In this document: positions 1-8,609 of the stretch, in pieces
How the letters are laid out: each line of letters opens with the position of its first letter
Position numbering within the stretch: the first letter of the stretch is position 1
Assembly: GCA_009841405.1 (NCBI GenBank)
Contig: VXLV01000074.1
Span: 1 to 41,606, forward strand
Source of the DNA: Chloroflexota bacterium
GTDB taxonomy: Bacteria > Chloroflexota > Anaerolineae > Aggregatilineales > Phototrophicaceae
DNA: 41,606 nucleotides
Reading direction: 5' to 3'
Notes under the pieces: model-generated
Told to the model about the DNA's origin: nothing
What the model saw: the letters and a program-made list of their open reading frames with translations, nothing else
The model's database searches: none
Made by a program: the position numbers and the translations under genes

Positions 1-37
<37 letters not shown>

Positions 38-50
38 CATAGAAAAGCGC

Positions 51-158
51 TTAGCGAGCGTCATTGTTCGTCTCCATCAACATCAGCGTACTGTCGGCGT
101 GAATGAGCCGGTTAACGCGCGCCGCCAGCGGACCCGTCGTAACCTTTCGCAATTCCAT
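51..158 (-). CDS. Possible small ORF of 35 aa, unknown
   Basis: A minus-strand ATG at 158 opens a 35-residue frame ending in TAA at 51-53. A second minus-strand ATG overlaps this stop (ATGACGCTCGCTAA) and runs into the poly-C edge, as in a coupled gene pair. I recognise no domain and see no strong ribosome-binding site. It may be the first gene of an operon cut by the window edge, or chance. Confidence 0.2.
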   Translation of the reverse strand: MELRKVTTGPLAARVNRLIHADSTLMLMETNNDAR

Positions 159-445
159 GCTCACAGTCTAACGCAGAATTGCCGGAAATGAAACATCTTG
201 ACTGGAAATATAGCTTAACATACTGTCAATGCTTTTCTGGCGCTAATCTATGCAGGCGGCAACCGCTGCCCGCGCGAACGCCGGCGCTGCGAGGGTGGAT
301 TAAATTAACTGGGAGTCGCCGAATTCGCGCGGTCCGGCTTCATGCTTGGGGCTTGCAATTTGGCGGGGAAATCGCAGGGGCCACGACTGGCGGTGGTCAA
401 CGAATGCGACACTCAACTGAATGGTTCACTATTTGCAGAAGTTAG

Positions 446-512
446 CTCCCCTTCCCCCTGTATGGGATGCCCGCCATAGAGATGGCGGGAGAGGGGCCGG
501 GGGATGGGGGTA
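446..512. repeat. C/G-run hairpin element
   Basis: An intergenic element with C-runs on the left (ctccccttccccc), G-runs on the right (gagggg, ggggga, tggggg) and a perfect 8-bp stem between them: cccgccat at 470-477 and atggcggg at 482-489, with a 4-nt loop. Similar C/G-run pieces occur at 22331-22358 and at the right edge (41590-41604). It looks like a REP-type or miniature element. The rest of 160-528 contains no gene I can support. Confidence 0.5.
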
Positions 513-528
513 AATTAGCCGGCGTCGC

Positions 529-765
529 TCAGGGCAGGCGTTCCAATATCTCGTCCAGCTTCACATTTTGCAGGTAGGTCAATATGACAATGACGGCGGT
601 CGCCACCGCCAGAATAAAGCGCTGCAAGCGTTTTTCCACGCGTTCAACATCCGCTTTCGTAGCGAGATGCTCATACGCGCCTTTAAGTTCAGCGGTGTCC
701 GACACGTTCGCGTCCACTCGATTCTCTATGCGGTCGAGCCGGCTGTTCATCGCTTCTGTCGCCAT
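529..765 (-). CDS. Small coiled-coil, single-pass membrane protein
   Basis: A 78-residue protein. Residues 1-45 are charged and heptad-like (NSRLDRIENRVD, then KADVERVEKRLQR), followed by one hydrophobic segment at about 49-66 (FILAVATAVIVILTYL) and a short tail. This is the layout of small phage- or holin-like or DUF1640-like coiled-coil membrane proteins, but I cannot assign a family. The ATG start at 765 is supported by AGGAAG about 8 nt upstream on the minus strand. It is transcribed divergently from the malic enzyme gene. A plus-strand ORF over the same bases has no such support. Confidence 0.6.
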   Translation of the reverse strand: MATEAMNSRLDRIENRVDANVSDTAELKGAYEHLATKADVERVEKRLQRFILAVATAVIVILTYLQNVKLDEILERLP

Positions 766-913
766 GTTGTTTCTTCCTTCGCGGACGCCTGCATTTGCAT
801 GTCGACTCTTCTCTTACATTCGCATCCAAACTATATCAAAAGTCGCAACGCTTCGCCACTATGCGGTAGAACTGAATCAGCCTATGCCTGCCAGATAGCA
901 TCTGGAAAGCCTT

Positions 914-1004
914 ACTCGGTGTACTCTGTGTCACTCGGTGTACTCTGTGGCAAATCTTTTCATATCTTACTTGGAACTACTTCTGTGTCTCTGTGGTGAA
1001 TTAT
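914..1004 (+). repeat. CTCTGTG-family dispersed repeat, copy 1
   Basis: Two tandem cactcggtgtactctgtg units are followed by a ctgtgtctctgtggtgaatt unit. The repeat lies just upstream of the malic enzyme start. The family recurs throughout the window with the core CTCTGTGCCCTCTGTGTA(N10-15)CTCTGTGGTNAA. Confidence 0.8.
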
Positions 1005-1075
1005 CGTTGCACAATTGCCATGGCGCTACTTGTGCTAAACTATGGCGGTCAAGCAGACACAGGGAGACCGCCGAC

Positions 1076-3331
1076 ATGGCAACTTTCACCCGACAGGAAG
1101 CGCTCGACTACCACCGCCGCGGCCGGCCCGGCAAAATCCAAATCGCGCCCACCAAGCCGCTCGACAGCCAGCTGCACCTTTCGCTGGCTTATTCGCCCGG
1201 CGTCGCCGAAGCCGTGCTCGAGATCGACAAGGACCCCCTGGCCGCATACGAAATGACCGCGCGCGCCAACCTGGTCGCCGTCATCTCCAACGGCAGCGCC
1301 ATCCTCGGCCTGGGCGACCGCGGCCCGCTGGCTTCCAAGCCTGTCATGGAAGGCAAGGGCGTGCTCTTCAAGAAGTTCGCCGATGTCGATGTCTTCGATA
1401 TCGAGATCACCTCGCAGAGCGCCGACGAGATCGTCGAGGTCTGCAAAGCGCTGGCGCCCACCTTCGGCGGCATCAACCTCGAAGATATCAAGGCGCCCGA
1501 ATGCTTCGAAATTGAGGAGCGCCTCAAGCAAGAACTGGACATCCCGGTCTTCCACGACGACCAGCATGGCACCGCCATCATCTCGGGCGCGGCCCTGCTG
1601 AACGCGCTCGAAGTCACCGGCAAGCGCATGGAAGAAGTCAAGGTGGTCATCAACGGCGCGGGGGCAAGCGCTATCGCCACCGGCAAGTTCTTCAAGGAGC
1701 TGGGCGTCGCGCGCGAGAATATCCTGATGCTCGATTCGCGCGGCGTCATCCATCATCAGCGCGAAGACAACATGAATATCCACAAAACTGAATTCGCCAT
1801 CCCCACACACGCGCGCACCCTGCACGACGCCTTGCAAGGCGCGGACGCGCTAATCGGCTTATCGGTGGCCGGCTCGGTCACGCAAGAGATGATCATGGGC
1901 ATGGCGCCCAACCCGATGCTCTTCGTGCTCGCCAATCCCACGCCCGAAATCATGCCCGAGCTGGCGCTGGAGGTCCGCCCCGACGCCATCATCGGCACCG
2001 GCCGCAGCGACTACGTCAATCAGGTCAACAACGTGCTCGGCTTCCCCTTCATCTTCCGCGGCGCGCTCGATGTCTACGCGGCCGGCATCAACGAAGAGAT
2101 GAAGATGGCGGCTGCCCGCGCCCTGGCAGCCCTGGCGCACGAAGACGTGCCCGATAGCGTGCTCGCGGCCTACGGGCAGGAGTCGATCAAGTTTGGCGCC
2201 GACTACCTGATCCCCAAACCGCTTGATCCGCGCGTCATGCTCTGGGTCGCGCCGGCCGTCGCCGAAGCCGCCATGCAATCCGGCGTCGCCCGCCGCCAGC
2301 TTGACCTGGAGGAATATCGCCAGGAACTCATCAGCCGCCAGGGCATCGGCCGCCAGGTGCGCCAGAACATCGTCAACCGCGCCCGCGCCGGCGCGCGCCA
2401 GCGCATCGTCTTCCCCGAAGGCGAAGAGCCCAAGATCATCCGCGCCGCCATGCAAATCCGCGACGAGGGCATCGGCGAGCCGATCCTGCTTGGCCGCCCC
2501 GAACGCATCCAGGCCACCATCGACAGCCTTGGCTTGAATTTCGAACCGAATTGCTTCGATCACTACGCGGCCGATAATCAATACGACTACCGCGACTATC
2601 TCTACGAATTGCGGCGGCGCAAGGGGGTCACCCTGGGCAAAGCGCGCTCGCTGGTGCGCCAGCGCAACTACTACGCCTCGCTGATGGTCAAGACCGGCGA
2701 CGCTGACGCCATGGTCAGCGGCCTCACCTACGAATACCCCGATGTCATCCGCCCGGCGCTGCAAGTCTTCGGCACGCGCGCGGGCGCCACCCGCGCCGCC
2801 GGCGTCTACCTGATGGTCATCGAAGGCCGCAGCTACCTCTTCACCGACGCCACGGTCAATATTGACCCCGACGCCGAGACCCTCTCCGAAATCGCCATAC
2901 TCGCCAACGACTTCGCGCTGACCCTGGGCCTGGACCCACGCGTGGCCATGCTCTCCTTCTCCAACTTCGGCGCGACGCCGCACCCGCTGAGCAATAAAGT
3001 CCGGCGCGCGGTCGAGATCGTGCGCTCGCGCCGGCCGGATATCACGGTCGACGGCGAGATGCAAGCCGATACCGCCGTCGTGGTCGACATCATCGAAGCG
3101 CGCTACCCGTTCAGCAGCGTCCGTGACGCCAATGTGCTCGTCTTCCCCAATCTGGACGCGGCCAATATATCCTACAAGCTGCTCAGCCGGCTGACGAACG
3201 CCGAAGCCATCGGTCCCATCCTCCTCGGCATGGGCGCGCCCGTCCACGTCCTGCAAGCCGGCGACGACGTCGAAGACATCGTCGCGATCGCCGCCGTCGC
3301 CGCGATGGATGCTCACGGGCGGGGTGGGTAG
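1076..3331 (+). CDS. maeB: NADP-dependent malic enzyme with PTA-like domain
   Basis: Oxidative decarboxylation of malate to pyruvate with NADP; cytoplasmic. At 751 aa it is the normal size for the hybrid (MaeB-type) enzymes. The malic N-terminal domain (about 1-160) carries [11 protein letters not shown] and the catalytic-region motif [13 protein letters not shown]. The NAD-binding domain (about 160-400) follows HDDQHGTA and contains the dinucleotide motif NGAGASAIA. The phosphotransacetylase-like C-terminal domain (about 420-750) starts at [15 protein letters not shown] and includes [17 protein letters not shown]; in this family it is usually a regulatory, acetyl-CoA-sensing module. I chose ATG 1076 because AGGGAG lies 8 nt upstream. 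An upstream in-frame ATG at 938 would add 46 residues encoded by the dispersed repeat. The gene appears monocistronic. Confidence 0.95.
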   Translation: MATFTRQEALDYHRRGRPGKIQIAPTKPLDSQLHLSLAYSPGVAEAVLEIDKDPLAAYEMTARANLVAVISNGSAILGLGDRGPLASKPVMEGKGVLFKKFADVDVFDIEITSQSADEIVEVCKALAPTFGGINLEDIKAPECFEIEERLKQELDIPVFHDDQHGTAIISGAALLNALEVTGKRMEEVKVVINGAGASAIATGKFFKELGVARENILMLDSRGVIHHQREDNMNIHKTEFAIPTHARTLHDALQGADALIGLSVAGSVTQEMIMGMAPNPMLFVLANPTPEIMPELALEVRPDAIIGTGRSDYVNQVNNVLGFPFIFRGALDVYAAGINEEMKMAAARALAALAHEDVPDSVLAAYGQESIKFGADYLIPKPLDPRVMLWVAPAVAEAAMQSGVARRQLDLEEYRQELISRQGIGRQVRQNIVNRARAGARQRIVFPEGEEPKIIRAAMQIRDEGIGEPILLGRPERIQATIDSLGLNFEPNCFDHYAADNQYDYRDYLYELRRRKGVTLGKARSLVRQRNYYASLMVKTGDADAMVSGLTYEYPDVIRPALQVFGTRAGATRAAGVYLMVIEGRSYLFTDATVNIDPDAETLSEIAILANDFALTLGLDPRVAMLSFSNFGATPHPLSNKVRRAVEIVRSRRPDITVDGEMQADTAVVVDIIEARYPFSSVRDANVLVFPNLDAANISYKLLSRLTNAEAIGPILLGMGAPVHVLQAGDDVEDIVAIAAVAAMDAHGRGG

Positions 3332-3533
3332 GTACATCGCGCATGTCATTTATCGGTCGACAGAATCTCGCATACGCGCGAGCTTGGGCTGTTTGTCAAC
3401 AGTCCTAGTCGATAATCCAAGATTTGTTTCTGCCACAGCTAGGTGGTACGATACGGTAACTAGAAGTTGGGTGACTCGGTTATTTGCTTATTTGCTACGA
3501 GGTGAGGTGAACTATGCTTTAAGGAGTTTTGTC

Positions 3534-3983
3534 GTGTTGCATCTGTGGTCATTGGCAACAACCGGTACACATATTACGCATGACGCAGGAATGCCGGAGT
3601 GGATTGACAAACCTATTACCGAGTGGGTTATAGAGGATCTGACAGAAAGCAATGTTCACTCTCATGACGGCGACAAATGGACAATAAGGCTTCCACAAAC
3701 TCTGCATCTTTTGACGGCGTGGTACGTAGATGAAGTATGTGAGCACCTCTATTTTACCTGTATAGACCCTAACGGTAAAACGTTGCATCGAGAGTTGCTA
3801 GACCGTGCAATGCTTGAAGACATTCCCAGAACAAATATTGCAGGAATACCGTTGTCGCACCTGTGGTACACTGTGAATGGATTCTATACCTTTACATTTA
3901 CCTACTTTTTTGGAGGTTATCCATATCAACATTTTGGTTCGTTTCGATTCATGATAGCAACTAAGGAGATATACCGTGAATGA
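3534..3983 (+). CDS. Hypothetical protein in AT-rich islet (149 aa)
   Basis: I chose GTG 3534 because AAGGAG stands 7 nt upstream. The frame stays open further upstream to 3309, but that part overlaps the malic enzyme and looks non-coding. The 149-residue product is probably soluble, rich in aromatic residues and beta-strand-like (LPQTLHLLTAWYVDEVCE, then HLYFTCIDPNGKTLHREL). The spacing of these segments vaguely recalls small beta-sandwich proteins such as DUF6941, but I would not assign it. Its TGA overlaps the GTG start of the next gene by 8 nt, so the two are probably co-translated. Base composition is visibly AT-richer than the flanks, suggesting acquisition. Confidence 0.6.
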   Translation: MLHLWSLATTGTHITHDAGMPEWIDKPITEWVIEDLTESNVHSHDGDKWTIRLPQTLHLLTAWYVDEVCEHLYFTCIDPNGKTLHRELLDRAMLEDIPRTNIAGIPLSHLWYTVNGFYTFTFTYFFGGYPYQHFGSFRFMIATKEIYRE

Positions 3984-4164
3984 AACTGAGCGAATAATAG
4001 AGGTGACCGGTTATAGCAGACAGGTGCCGATAACTTGGCACGAAGACCCGACACGCCATCTTCTCAAGCAGAGGGCGGTCAACGCGAAAACCAACAGTGA
4101 TGGCGGTATTCAGTCTGCTCGGAGAACTCAGCCGTCGAAGCCCAAAGCCAACAGTCAGGATTAA
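3976..4164 (+). CDS. Small charged protein, copy A (62 aa)
   Basis: The GTG start at 3976 is preceded by AAGGAG (3963-3968) at 7-nt spacing and overlaps the stop of the upstream gene. The conserved core reads ERIIEVTGYSRQVPITW, then DPTRHLLKQRAVNAK, with a low-complexity charged tail. A clear paralogue lies at 4663-4857. The conserved Trp-(x2)-Asp-Pro-Thr-Arg-His-Leu-Leu-Lys segment suggests a defined function, but I recognise no family. It could be an accessory protein, an antitoxin or a partner of its two islet neighbours; this is inference from size and coupling only. Confidence 0.6.
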   Translation: MNETERIIEVTGYSRQVPITWHEDPTRHLLKQRAVNAKTNSDGGIQSARRTQPSKPKANSQD

Positions 4165-4210
4165 GCAGATTAATCGGCTGAGTCCGCTAACACGTACGAA
4201 TGAGACAACA

Positions 4211-4495
4211 ATGGCTAAGTATGACTTCCAAGACGAAACGTTCGAGTTAGTCGATTCTGGCGACTGTGAAATAAAAGTCTCGGATGAGAAAAACACAGTC
4301 TCCATTACACTGAACCGAGGCGGACCAACGGTGTACAAAGTATCTACTGTAAAGGGTGGATGGTGGTGGCACCATGATTCTATGCAGGATGCCGTCGATA
4401 GGGCGTGTCGGGAACTTGTGAAGGCAAGAAGTGACGTTAATGCTGACGACGCGTGTAAGGAAATGTCAGAATTTGTCGATGGATTAAACGCATAA
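4211..4495 (+). CDS. Hypothetical protein in AT-rich islet (94 aa)
   Basis: ATG 4211 (starting MAKYDFQDETFELV) is preferred over the in-frame ATG at 4097, which would overlap the previous gene and gives a compositionally different N-terminus. The ribosome-binding site is weak (GAATGAGA about 9 nt upstream). The 94-residue product has an acidic beta-like first half, a WWWHH cluster near residues 50-54 and a helical acidic C-terminus (DAVDRACRELVKA). I recognise no family. It lies 46 nt after the 62-aa gene on the same strand and shares its AT-rich composition. Confidence 0.55.
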   Translation: MAKYDFQDETFELVDSGDCEIKVSDEKNTVSITLNRGGPTVYKVSTVKGGWWWHHDSMQDAVDRACRELVKARSDVNADDACKEMSEFVDGLNA

Positions 4496-4662
4496 GCTAC
4501 CACGCAAGTGGCTTCTCAAGCAGAAACGTTGGAGCCCTGCGTTTAGACGGGACCGTAACGTCGCGTAATGCGATGATCCTGCAATCTTCCAATCGCCATC
4601 GCGTGATTCGCCCGCGAATTCCATGTCACGTCGCAGAAATTTGACGCAGTGGGAGGCTCAGC

Positions 4663-4857
4663 ACGAATGAGGAAGAACGCATTATTGAAGTGACCGGACA
4701 TAAGGTGCGTACGCCAATCACCTGGCTCAAGGACCCGACGCGTCATCTTCTCAAGATAAGAGCCGTCAACGCTAAAGACAGCTACGACGAAGACGCCCAG
4801 CCATCACAATCTGACGAGCAGCGAGACGACACAAGCAATCAGTCCCGCGCCGACTAA
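4663..4857 (+). CDS. Paralogue of the 62-aa gene with apparent ACG start (64 aa)
   Basis: Reading from 4663 gives TNEEERIIEVTG, then PITWLKDPTRHLLKIRAVNAK and an acidic tail, stopping at TAA 4855-4857. The core aligns without gaps to the gene at 3976. The codon aligned with that gene's GTG start is ACG. A good ribosome-binding site, GGAGG (4652-4656), stands 6 nt before it, and an in-frame TGA at 4642 leaves no ATG, GTG or TTG upstream. It is therefore either translated from a non-canonical ACG or a copy whose start has decayed. The open frame, the ribosome-binding site and the terminator just downstream favour a living gene. Confidence 0.5.
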   Translation, partial: TNEEERIIEVTGHKVRTPITWLKDPTRHLLKIRAVNAKDSYDEDAQPSQSDEQRDDTSNQSRAD

Positions 4858-4882
4858 GCGACCAATCCGCCGACACCAGCGA

Positions 4883-4906
4883 CCCCGCCCCAGCGCGGGG
4901 TTTTTC
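4883..4906 (+). terminator. Rho-independent terminator of the islet
   Basis: A perfect 6-bp stem, ccccgc (4883-4888) and gcgggg (4895-4900), with a 6-nt loop is followed by five T. It lies 26 nt after the stop of the 64-aa gene and closes the islet before the dispersed repeat. Confidence 0.8.
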
Positions 4907-4950
4907 CGTCCTTGTCACCACCAAGCCAGATGGATTCTTTCTCGGCGAAC

Positions 4951-5016
4951 TTGGCGCACTCGGTGGTGAAAAAATCTTTGTGTCCTTTGTGCCCTTCGTG
5001 TCTTTGTGGTTAACTT
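4951..5016 (+). repeat. CTCTGTG-family dispersed repeat, copy 2
   Basis: A degenerate double unit: cactcggtggtgaaaaaatc, then ctttgtgcccttcgtgtctt and gtggttaact. It ends 31 nt before the chosen start of the cation transporter gene. Confidence 0.7.
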
Positions 5017-5047
5017 AGACCATCAGCCCACCAGCGGAACACGCCCC

Positions 5048-6058
5048 ATGTCCCACTCACATGGCCACCACCACCATCACGACGATACCCACCACCACCA
5101 CCACAGCAACAACATCCTCGTCAAGATCGCCATGGCCCTGCACCTGCCCGACTTCACCCACGACCACAGCCACGCCGAGCTCGCCGCCGACCGCGCCTTC
5201 CTCGATAACCAACTCGCCGTCCGCACCGTCTGGATCGCCCTCGCCGCCCTCGGCCTGACCACCGCCCTGCAAATTGTCATCTACATCGCCAGCAACAGCG
5301 TGGCTCTGCTCGCCGATACCGTGCACAACCTCGGCGACGCCCTCAATTCTATCCCGCTGCTCTTCGCCTTCTACATCGCCCGCCGCGCCGCCAACCGCCG
5401 CTACACCTATGGCTACGGCCGCCTCGAAGATATCGCCGGCGTCTTCATCGTCATCTCCATCGGCTTCAGCGCCGCCTATATCCTCTACGAATCGGTCCAG
5501 CGCCTGCTCAATCCAATGCCGCTGGCGAACCTAGAGTGGATCGCGCTGGCCGCGCTAGTAGGATTCGTCGGCAACGAACTGGTGGCGCTGATGCAGATCC
5601 GCGTCGGCCGCCGCATCGGCTCCGACGCCATGATCGCTGATGGCCAGCACGCCCTGATCGATGGCCTGACCTCGCTGGCCGTGCTCATCGCCGTCATCGG
5701 CACGCTGATCGGCCTGCCCATCCTCGATCCCATCGTCGGCGTTGTCATCGCTATCGCCATTGTCGGCATCACCTGGAACGCCGTCAAAGCCGTCTGGTAC
5801 CGCATGATGGACGCTGTCGACCCTCATCTGGTCGAGCATGTCGAAGACCACATCCGCGCGCTGGAAGGCGTCGACGCGGTGCTGACGCTGCGGCTGCGTT
5901 GGGTCGGCCACCGCATGTACGGCGTGACTAAGATAGCCGTACCGGCTGATACGTCGCTCGCCGACAGCCAGGCGATCGCGCAAGCCGTGCAGCACGAGGC
6001 CGGCCACGTCATCCCCCAGCTGGCCGAGCTGAATGTGCAAATCGTTACGGCTGAGTAG
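5048..6058 (+). CDS. Cation diffusion facilitator (zinc/cobalt efflux)
   Basis: Proton-coupled efflux of divalent cations, probably Zn, at the cytoplasmic membrane. The 336-aa protein has a very His-rich N-terminus (residues 2-19 are mostly His and Asp), typical of zinc-buffering extensions. Six TM segments follow. The paired metal-site motifs are visible: ADTVHNLGDALN in TM2 and ADGQHALIDGLTS in TM5. The cytoplasmic C-terminal domain (about 250-336) matches the CDF dimerisation domain. ATG 5048 is preferred to GTG 5006, which lies inside the dispersed repeat. Its stop directly abuts the stop of the convergent gene at 6059, with no intergenic base. Confidence 0.92.
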   Translation: MSHSHGHHHHHDDTHHHHHSNNILVKIAMALHLPDFTHDHSHAELAADRAFLDNQLAVRTVWIALAALGLTTALQIVIYIASNSVALLADTVHNLGDALNSIPLLFAFYIARRAANRRYTYGYGRLEDIAGVFIVISIGFSAAYILYESVQRLLNPMPLANLEWIALAALVGFVGNELVALMQIRVGRRIGSDAMIADGQHALIDGLTSLAVLIAVIGTLIGLPILDPIVGVVIAIAIVGITWNAVKAVWYRMMDAVDPHLVEHVEDHIRALEGVDAVLTLRLRWVGHRMYGVTKIAVPADTSLADSQAIAQAVQHEAGHVIPQLAELNVQIVTAE

Positions 6059-7192
6059 CTAAGCGCTGTCGATTTGCAGCGCCGCGTTTGAATTGAAAAA
6101 TCCGCCCAGCGCCGCGACCTCGACTTCCAGCTGCGCCGTCTCCGCTTCGCTCAGCGATTCGTAAGGCGCGACTTTCGCGCGGATTCCCGCCCGGCGCTTC
6201 TCGAGCTTCCAGCTGGCCCGCGCCTCGCCGTCGATGACTACGCAGGCGCGGATTAAGCCGCCGCCCGGATGCACCCGCTTGGCGTGCGCATCCGCCACCA
6301 TGAAGGCGCGGCTGGCGTAACCCAGCAGGTAGCTGTCGTAGCGCGGCAGCAAGCGGACGACCGGCTCGCCCGGCGCTGACTCAGTCGCCGCTAGCTGCTC
6401 ACAAAGCATCAGCGCCTCGCCGTCGGGAATGCCCACCGCTGCGCAATCCGCGGCGACCGCTTCCCAGGCGTGCCTGACCTGCGCCTTGCTCAAGCCGGAC
6501 CAGCGCGCGAAGTCCGCCATAGTCGCGGGCGCGTACGCCCATAGGTAGCGCCGGGCCAATTCGCTCAGCGGTTCCGCGGGATGCGACGCCGCGTCTTTCT
6601 CCGGCAGCCAGTCGTCGAGCAGCACATAACTCAAATTGCCGTCGAGTTCCGGTCCGAAACAGACCAATCCGCGCAGCGCGGCGTAGCGCACGAGGTGATG
6701 GATCGCTTGTCCCGCGACCGGGACGCCTCGGCTTTCCAGCGCCTGCGCCAGCTGCGGGCGGTTGAGCGCGCCTTCGCGGCTCAAGACCGCCTGTATCGCC
6801 TCCAGCCCGCGCGCCCGCGCGTCTTCGGTCAAGCCGAGTTGCCGGTAGCGGCTCATGCTGCCGCGGATAGCCGCGGGCGCGCAAAGCTCAAGCAACCAGT
6901 GCAGGTCCGCCGCCGGCACGAGATGCAGCGTTCCGCGCAGCGTCCAGGTCAAGACAAAGGCGCGCTCGACTTCGCGGGCATGTACGACATCGGTTTGCGA
7001 GACGCCCGGACAGCGGGCGTGTATCGCCAGCTGCGCCGACGGCCACTCTTGCGCTTGCAGCGCGCAAAGGCGGCGGACGACTTCGGCCCCGCTCCCGGCA
7101 TTCGAACCGGGCGCGAGCAGCTGTCGGCGCAGTCGGGCTCGCCGCAGCGCTTCATTCGATAGCGTATATTGCCCGGGACTATCAGTTCCCAA
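6059..7192 (-). CDS. AlkZ-like winged-helix DNA glycosylase (HTH_42 family)
   Basis: A 377-aa member of the winged-helix DNA-binding family that includes AlkZ (an interstrand-crosslink glycosylase of Streptomyces) and YcaQ/AlkX. The catalytic Q-x-Q motif of the AlkZ branch is present as LQAQ (Gln46 and Gln48). The following segment SAQLAIHAR and the later TWTLRGTLHLV are also typical, and the length fits. It probably excises bulky or crosslinked alkylated bases. The start is TTG 7192, with AGGGGG about 6 nt upstream on the minus strand; no ATG lies near. It is transcribed in the same direction as the gene to its right, but 68 nt separate them. Confidence 0.8.
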   Translation of the reverse strand: MGTDSPGQYTLSNEALRRARLRRQLLAPGSNAGSGAEVVRRLCALQAQEWPSAQLAIHARCPGVSQTDVVHAREVERAFVLTWTLRGTLHLVPAADLHWLLELCAPAAIRGSMSRYRQLGLTEDARARGLEAIQAVLSREGALNRPQLAQALESRGVPVAGQAIHHLVRYAALRGLVCFGPELDGNLSYVLLDDWLPEKDAASHPAEPLSELARRYLWAYAPATMADFARWSGLSKAQVRHAWEAVAADCAAVGIPDGEALMLCEQLAATESAPGEPVVRLLPRYDSYLLGYASRAFMVADAHAKRVHPGGGLIRACVVIDGEARASWKLEKRRAGIRAKVAPYESLSEAETAQLEVEVAALGGFFNSNAALQIDSA

Positions 7193-7260
7193 ATGAATCC
7201 CCCTTCGTGGTAGAAGCGGGATCAGTATAGCTGACGCCTGATATGAAAGTCAGTCAAGCT

Positions 7261-8478
7261 CTAAGCGCCGCTAGCGGCCCCTTCTTCTGCGTTCAGCGCC
7301 GCTCTCTGCGCCGCAATCATTTCAGGCGTGCAGGCAAGTTTCGCCAGGAATAACTTGTCCATTGCCTGGCGCTGCGTCAGAGGCGCCACGACGCCCCGAG
7401 TCGTCAGTTCCGCTTTGACCCGTTCCGATATTCTGGGATTGTCGCCGGAAACCACGACATCGGCCTGATCGATTAGCGCTTGAGAAACGTCAATCCCTTG
7501 CCGCTTCGCCGATTCGACATTTACTCCGATAGCGGAGCCGCCCTGTTCATTGATGCCGGTCGCAGCGATGTCAATGTCGCCGTTTAGATAGGCCGCGAGC
7601 ATAACGCCGACATTTTCTCCTTGCGCATAATAATGGTAGAACCCCGCGCTCATGGTCGCGCCATAATAGACTGCGAACAAGATGGGATGGTAAACCGGCA
7701 CATTATATTCGTTGGCATGATTCACAATAATTGGCAAGCCGGCCGCCCCGGTGCGCAGGTCAATCGGCATGACAAAGGCGTCAATGCCACTGTCTAGCAA
7801 GGCCAAAGCCGCCAAGTTTACCTCCGGAAGCGAGGTGACAGCCGTCGAGAGTACCGTCAAGCCCAGTTCCTCGCCGATGTCTTGAATGATCTTCGCCCCG
7901 GCAACGCCGGCCGATTCTCCCGAATTGAAGATCGTGCCGATCGTCTTTATCCCGGGCTGTTCCGCCACCATGATCGCCAGAATATCCTCGTAGGGTCCGA
8001 TGGACACAGAACCCGTAACATGTTCCGGCTTGATGCAGGTCGATTCGACTATTCCAGCTTCGTACGGGTTGTAAACCGAGGTAAAGAGCACCGCCGGCGG
8101 ATCATCCATGTCGATAGTATTGCTGATCGCTAGCTGCGTCACGCTGGTAGTCAAAGTCACCAGCACGTCAGGTTCACGGTCAAGCGCCTGTCGCATCATC
8201 AGATTGGCGGTAGGCAAGTCGAAATTGGCGCTGCCCCAGAATATGTTGATGTTCTCGCCTTCTAGGTTCTGCCGCGTGTGCAAGAAAGCGTTTTCATCCG
8301 CGCTGATGAAGCCATAGGACTCCAGCACATCCAGGATGGCGCCTTCCGTGGTGTCGAAAGTTGTCAACGGTCCAAAGCGCAAAATGACGACGGTAGGTTT
8401 GTCTTCAGCGCGCGCCAAACCCAAGGGAATTAGAAAAATTGACAGCAGCAGCAATGATTTCGTGAGCGAAGTAGGCAT
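7261..8478 (-). CDS. ABC transporter substrate-binding protein (PF04392-like)
   Basis: A 405-aa exported protein. ATG 8478 gives a clean signal peptide (TKSLLLLSIFLIPLGLARA) and has GGAGA about 8 nt upstream; an in-frame ATG at 8559 would add 27 poorly coding residues. The mature part has the two-lobe periplasmic-binding architecture, with features of the ABC_sub_bind family (VTLTTSVTQLA, then IKTIGTIFNSGES and VYHPILFAVYYGATMS). Members often serve amino-acid-like or unknown ligands. No permease or ATPase gene is adjacent, so its transporter is elsewhere or it acts as a sensor. It is divergent from the haloperoxidase-like cassette. Confidence 0.75.
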   Translation of the reverse strand: MPTSLTKSLLLLSIFLIPLGLARAEDKPTVVILRFGPLTTFDTTEGAILDVLESYGFISADENAFLHTRQNLEGENINIFWGSANFDLPTANLMMRQALDREPDVLVTLTTSVTQLAISNTIDMDDPPAVLFTSVYNPYEAGIVESTCIKPEHVTGSVSIGPYEDILAIMVAEQPGIKTIGTIFNSGESAGVAGAKIIQDIGEELGLTVLSTAVTSLPEVNLAALALLDSGIDAFVMPIDLRTGAAGLPIIVNHANEYNVPVYHPILFAVYYGATMSAGFYHYYAQGENVGVMLAAYLNGDIDIAATGINEQGGSAIGVNVESAKRQGIDVSQALIDQADVVVSGDNPRISERVKAELTTRGVVAPLTQRQAMDKLFLAKLACTPEMIAAQRAALNAEEGAASGA

Positions 8479-8515
8479 TCGCGATTTCTCCGATGTATTA
8501 GACCATTGAAATTGG

Positions 8516-8544
8516 CTGACAATGGACGCACTATGTATCATAAT
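8516..8544 (+). promoter_or_regulatory. Sigma70-like promoter for the haloperoxidase-like cassette
   Basis: -35 CTGACA (8516-8521), a 17-nt spacer and -10 CATAAT (8539-8544), each one base from consensus, 65 nt before the ATG at 8610. Confidence 0.45.
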
Positions 8545-8559
8545 GGACAAGACTGTCAA
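8532..8559 (-). promoter_or_regulatory. Sigma70-like promoter for the substrate-binding protein gene
   Basis: On the minus strand, a perfect -35 TTGACA (8554-8559), a 16-nt spacer and a weak -10 TACATA (8532-8537). It physically overlaps the plus-strand promoter. Confidence 0.4.
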
Positions 8560-8609
8560 TATCGTATCACATCAGACGACTGATTTAGCGTCGTCCGGGA
8601 GCAAAAGGC

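Noticed and set aside
179..445. Plus-strand ORF (88 aa) near the left edge
   Set aside because: No ribosome-binding site and no recognisable composition or motif; runs into a repeat element.
1859..3349. Long minus-strand ORF (496 aa) opposite the malic enzyme
   Set aside because: Low-complexity, Asp/Gly/Val/Arg-rich antisense product of a GC-rich gene. The plus-strand gene is unambiguous.
3961..4503. Minus-strand ORF (180 aa) across the AT-rich islet
   Set aside because: Opposes three plus-strand genes with good ribosome-binding sites and a paralogue; no supporting start.
4500..4660. Degenerate remnant of the islet gene (shared ttctcaagcaga at 4514-4525 and about 4060)
   Set aside because: Only about 13 matching bases, no continued alignment; could be chance.
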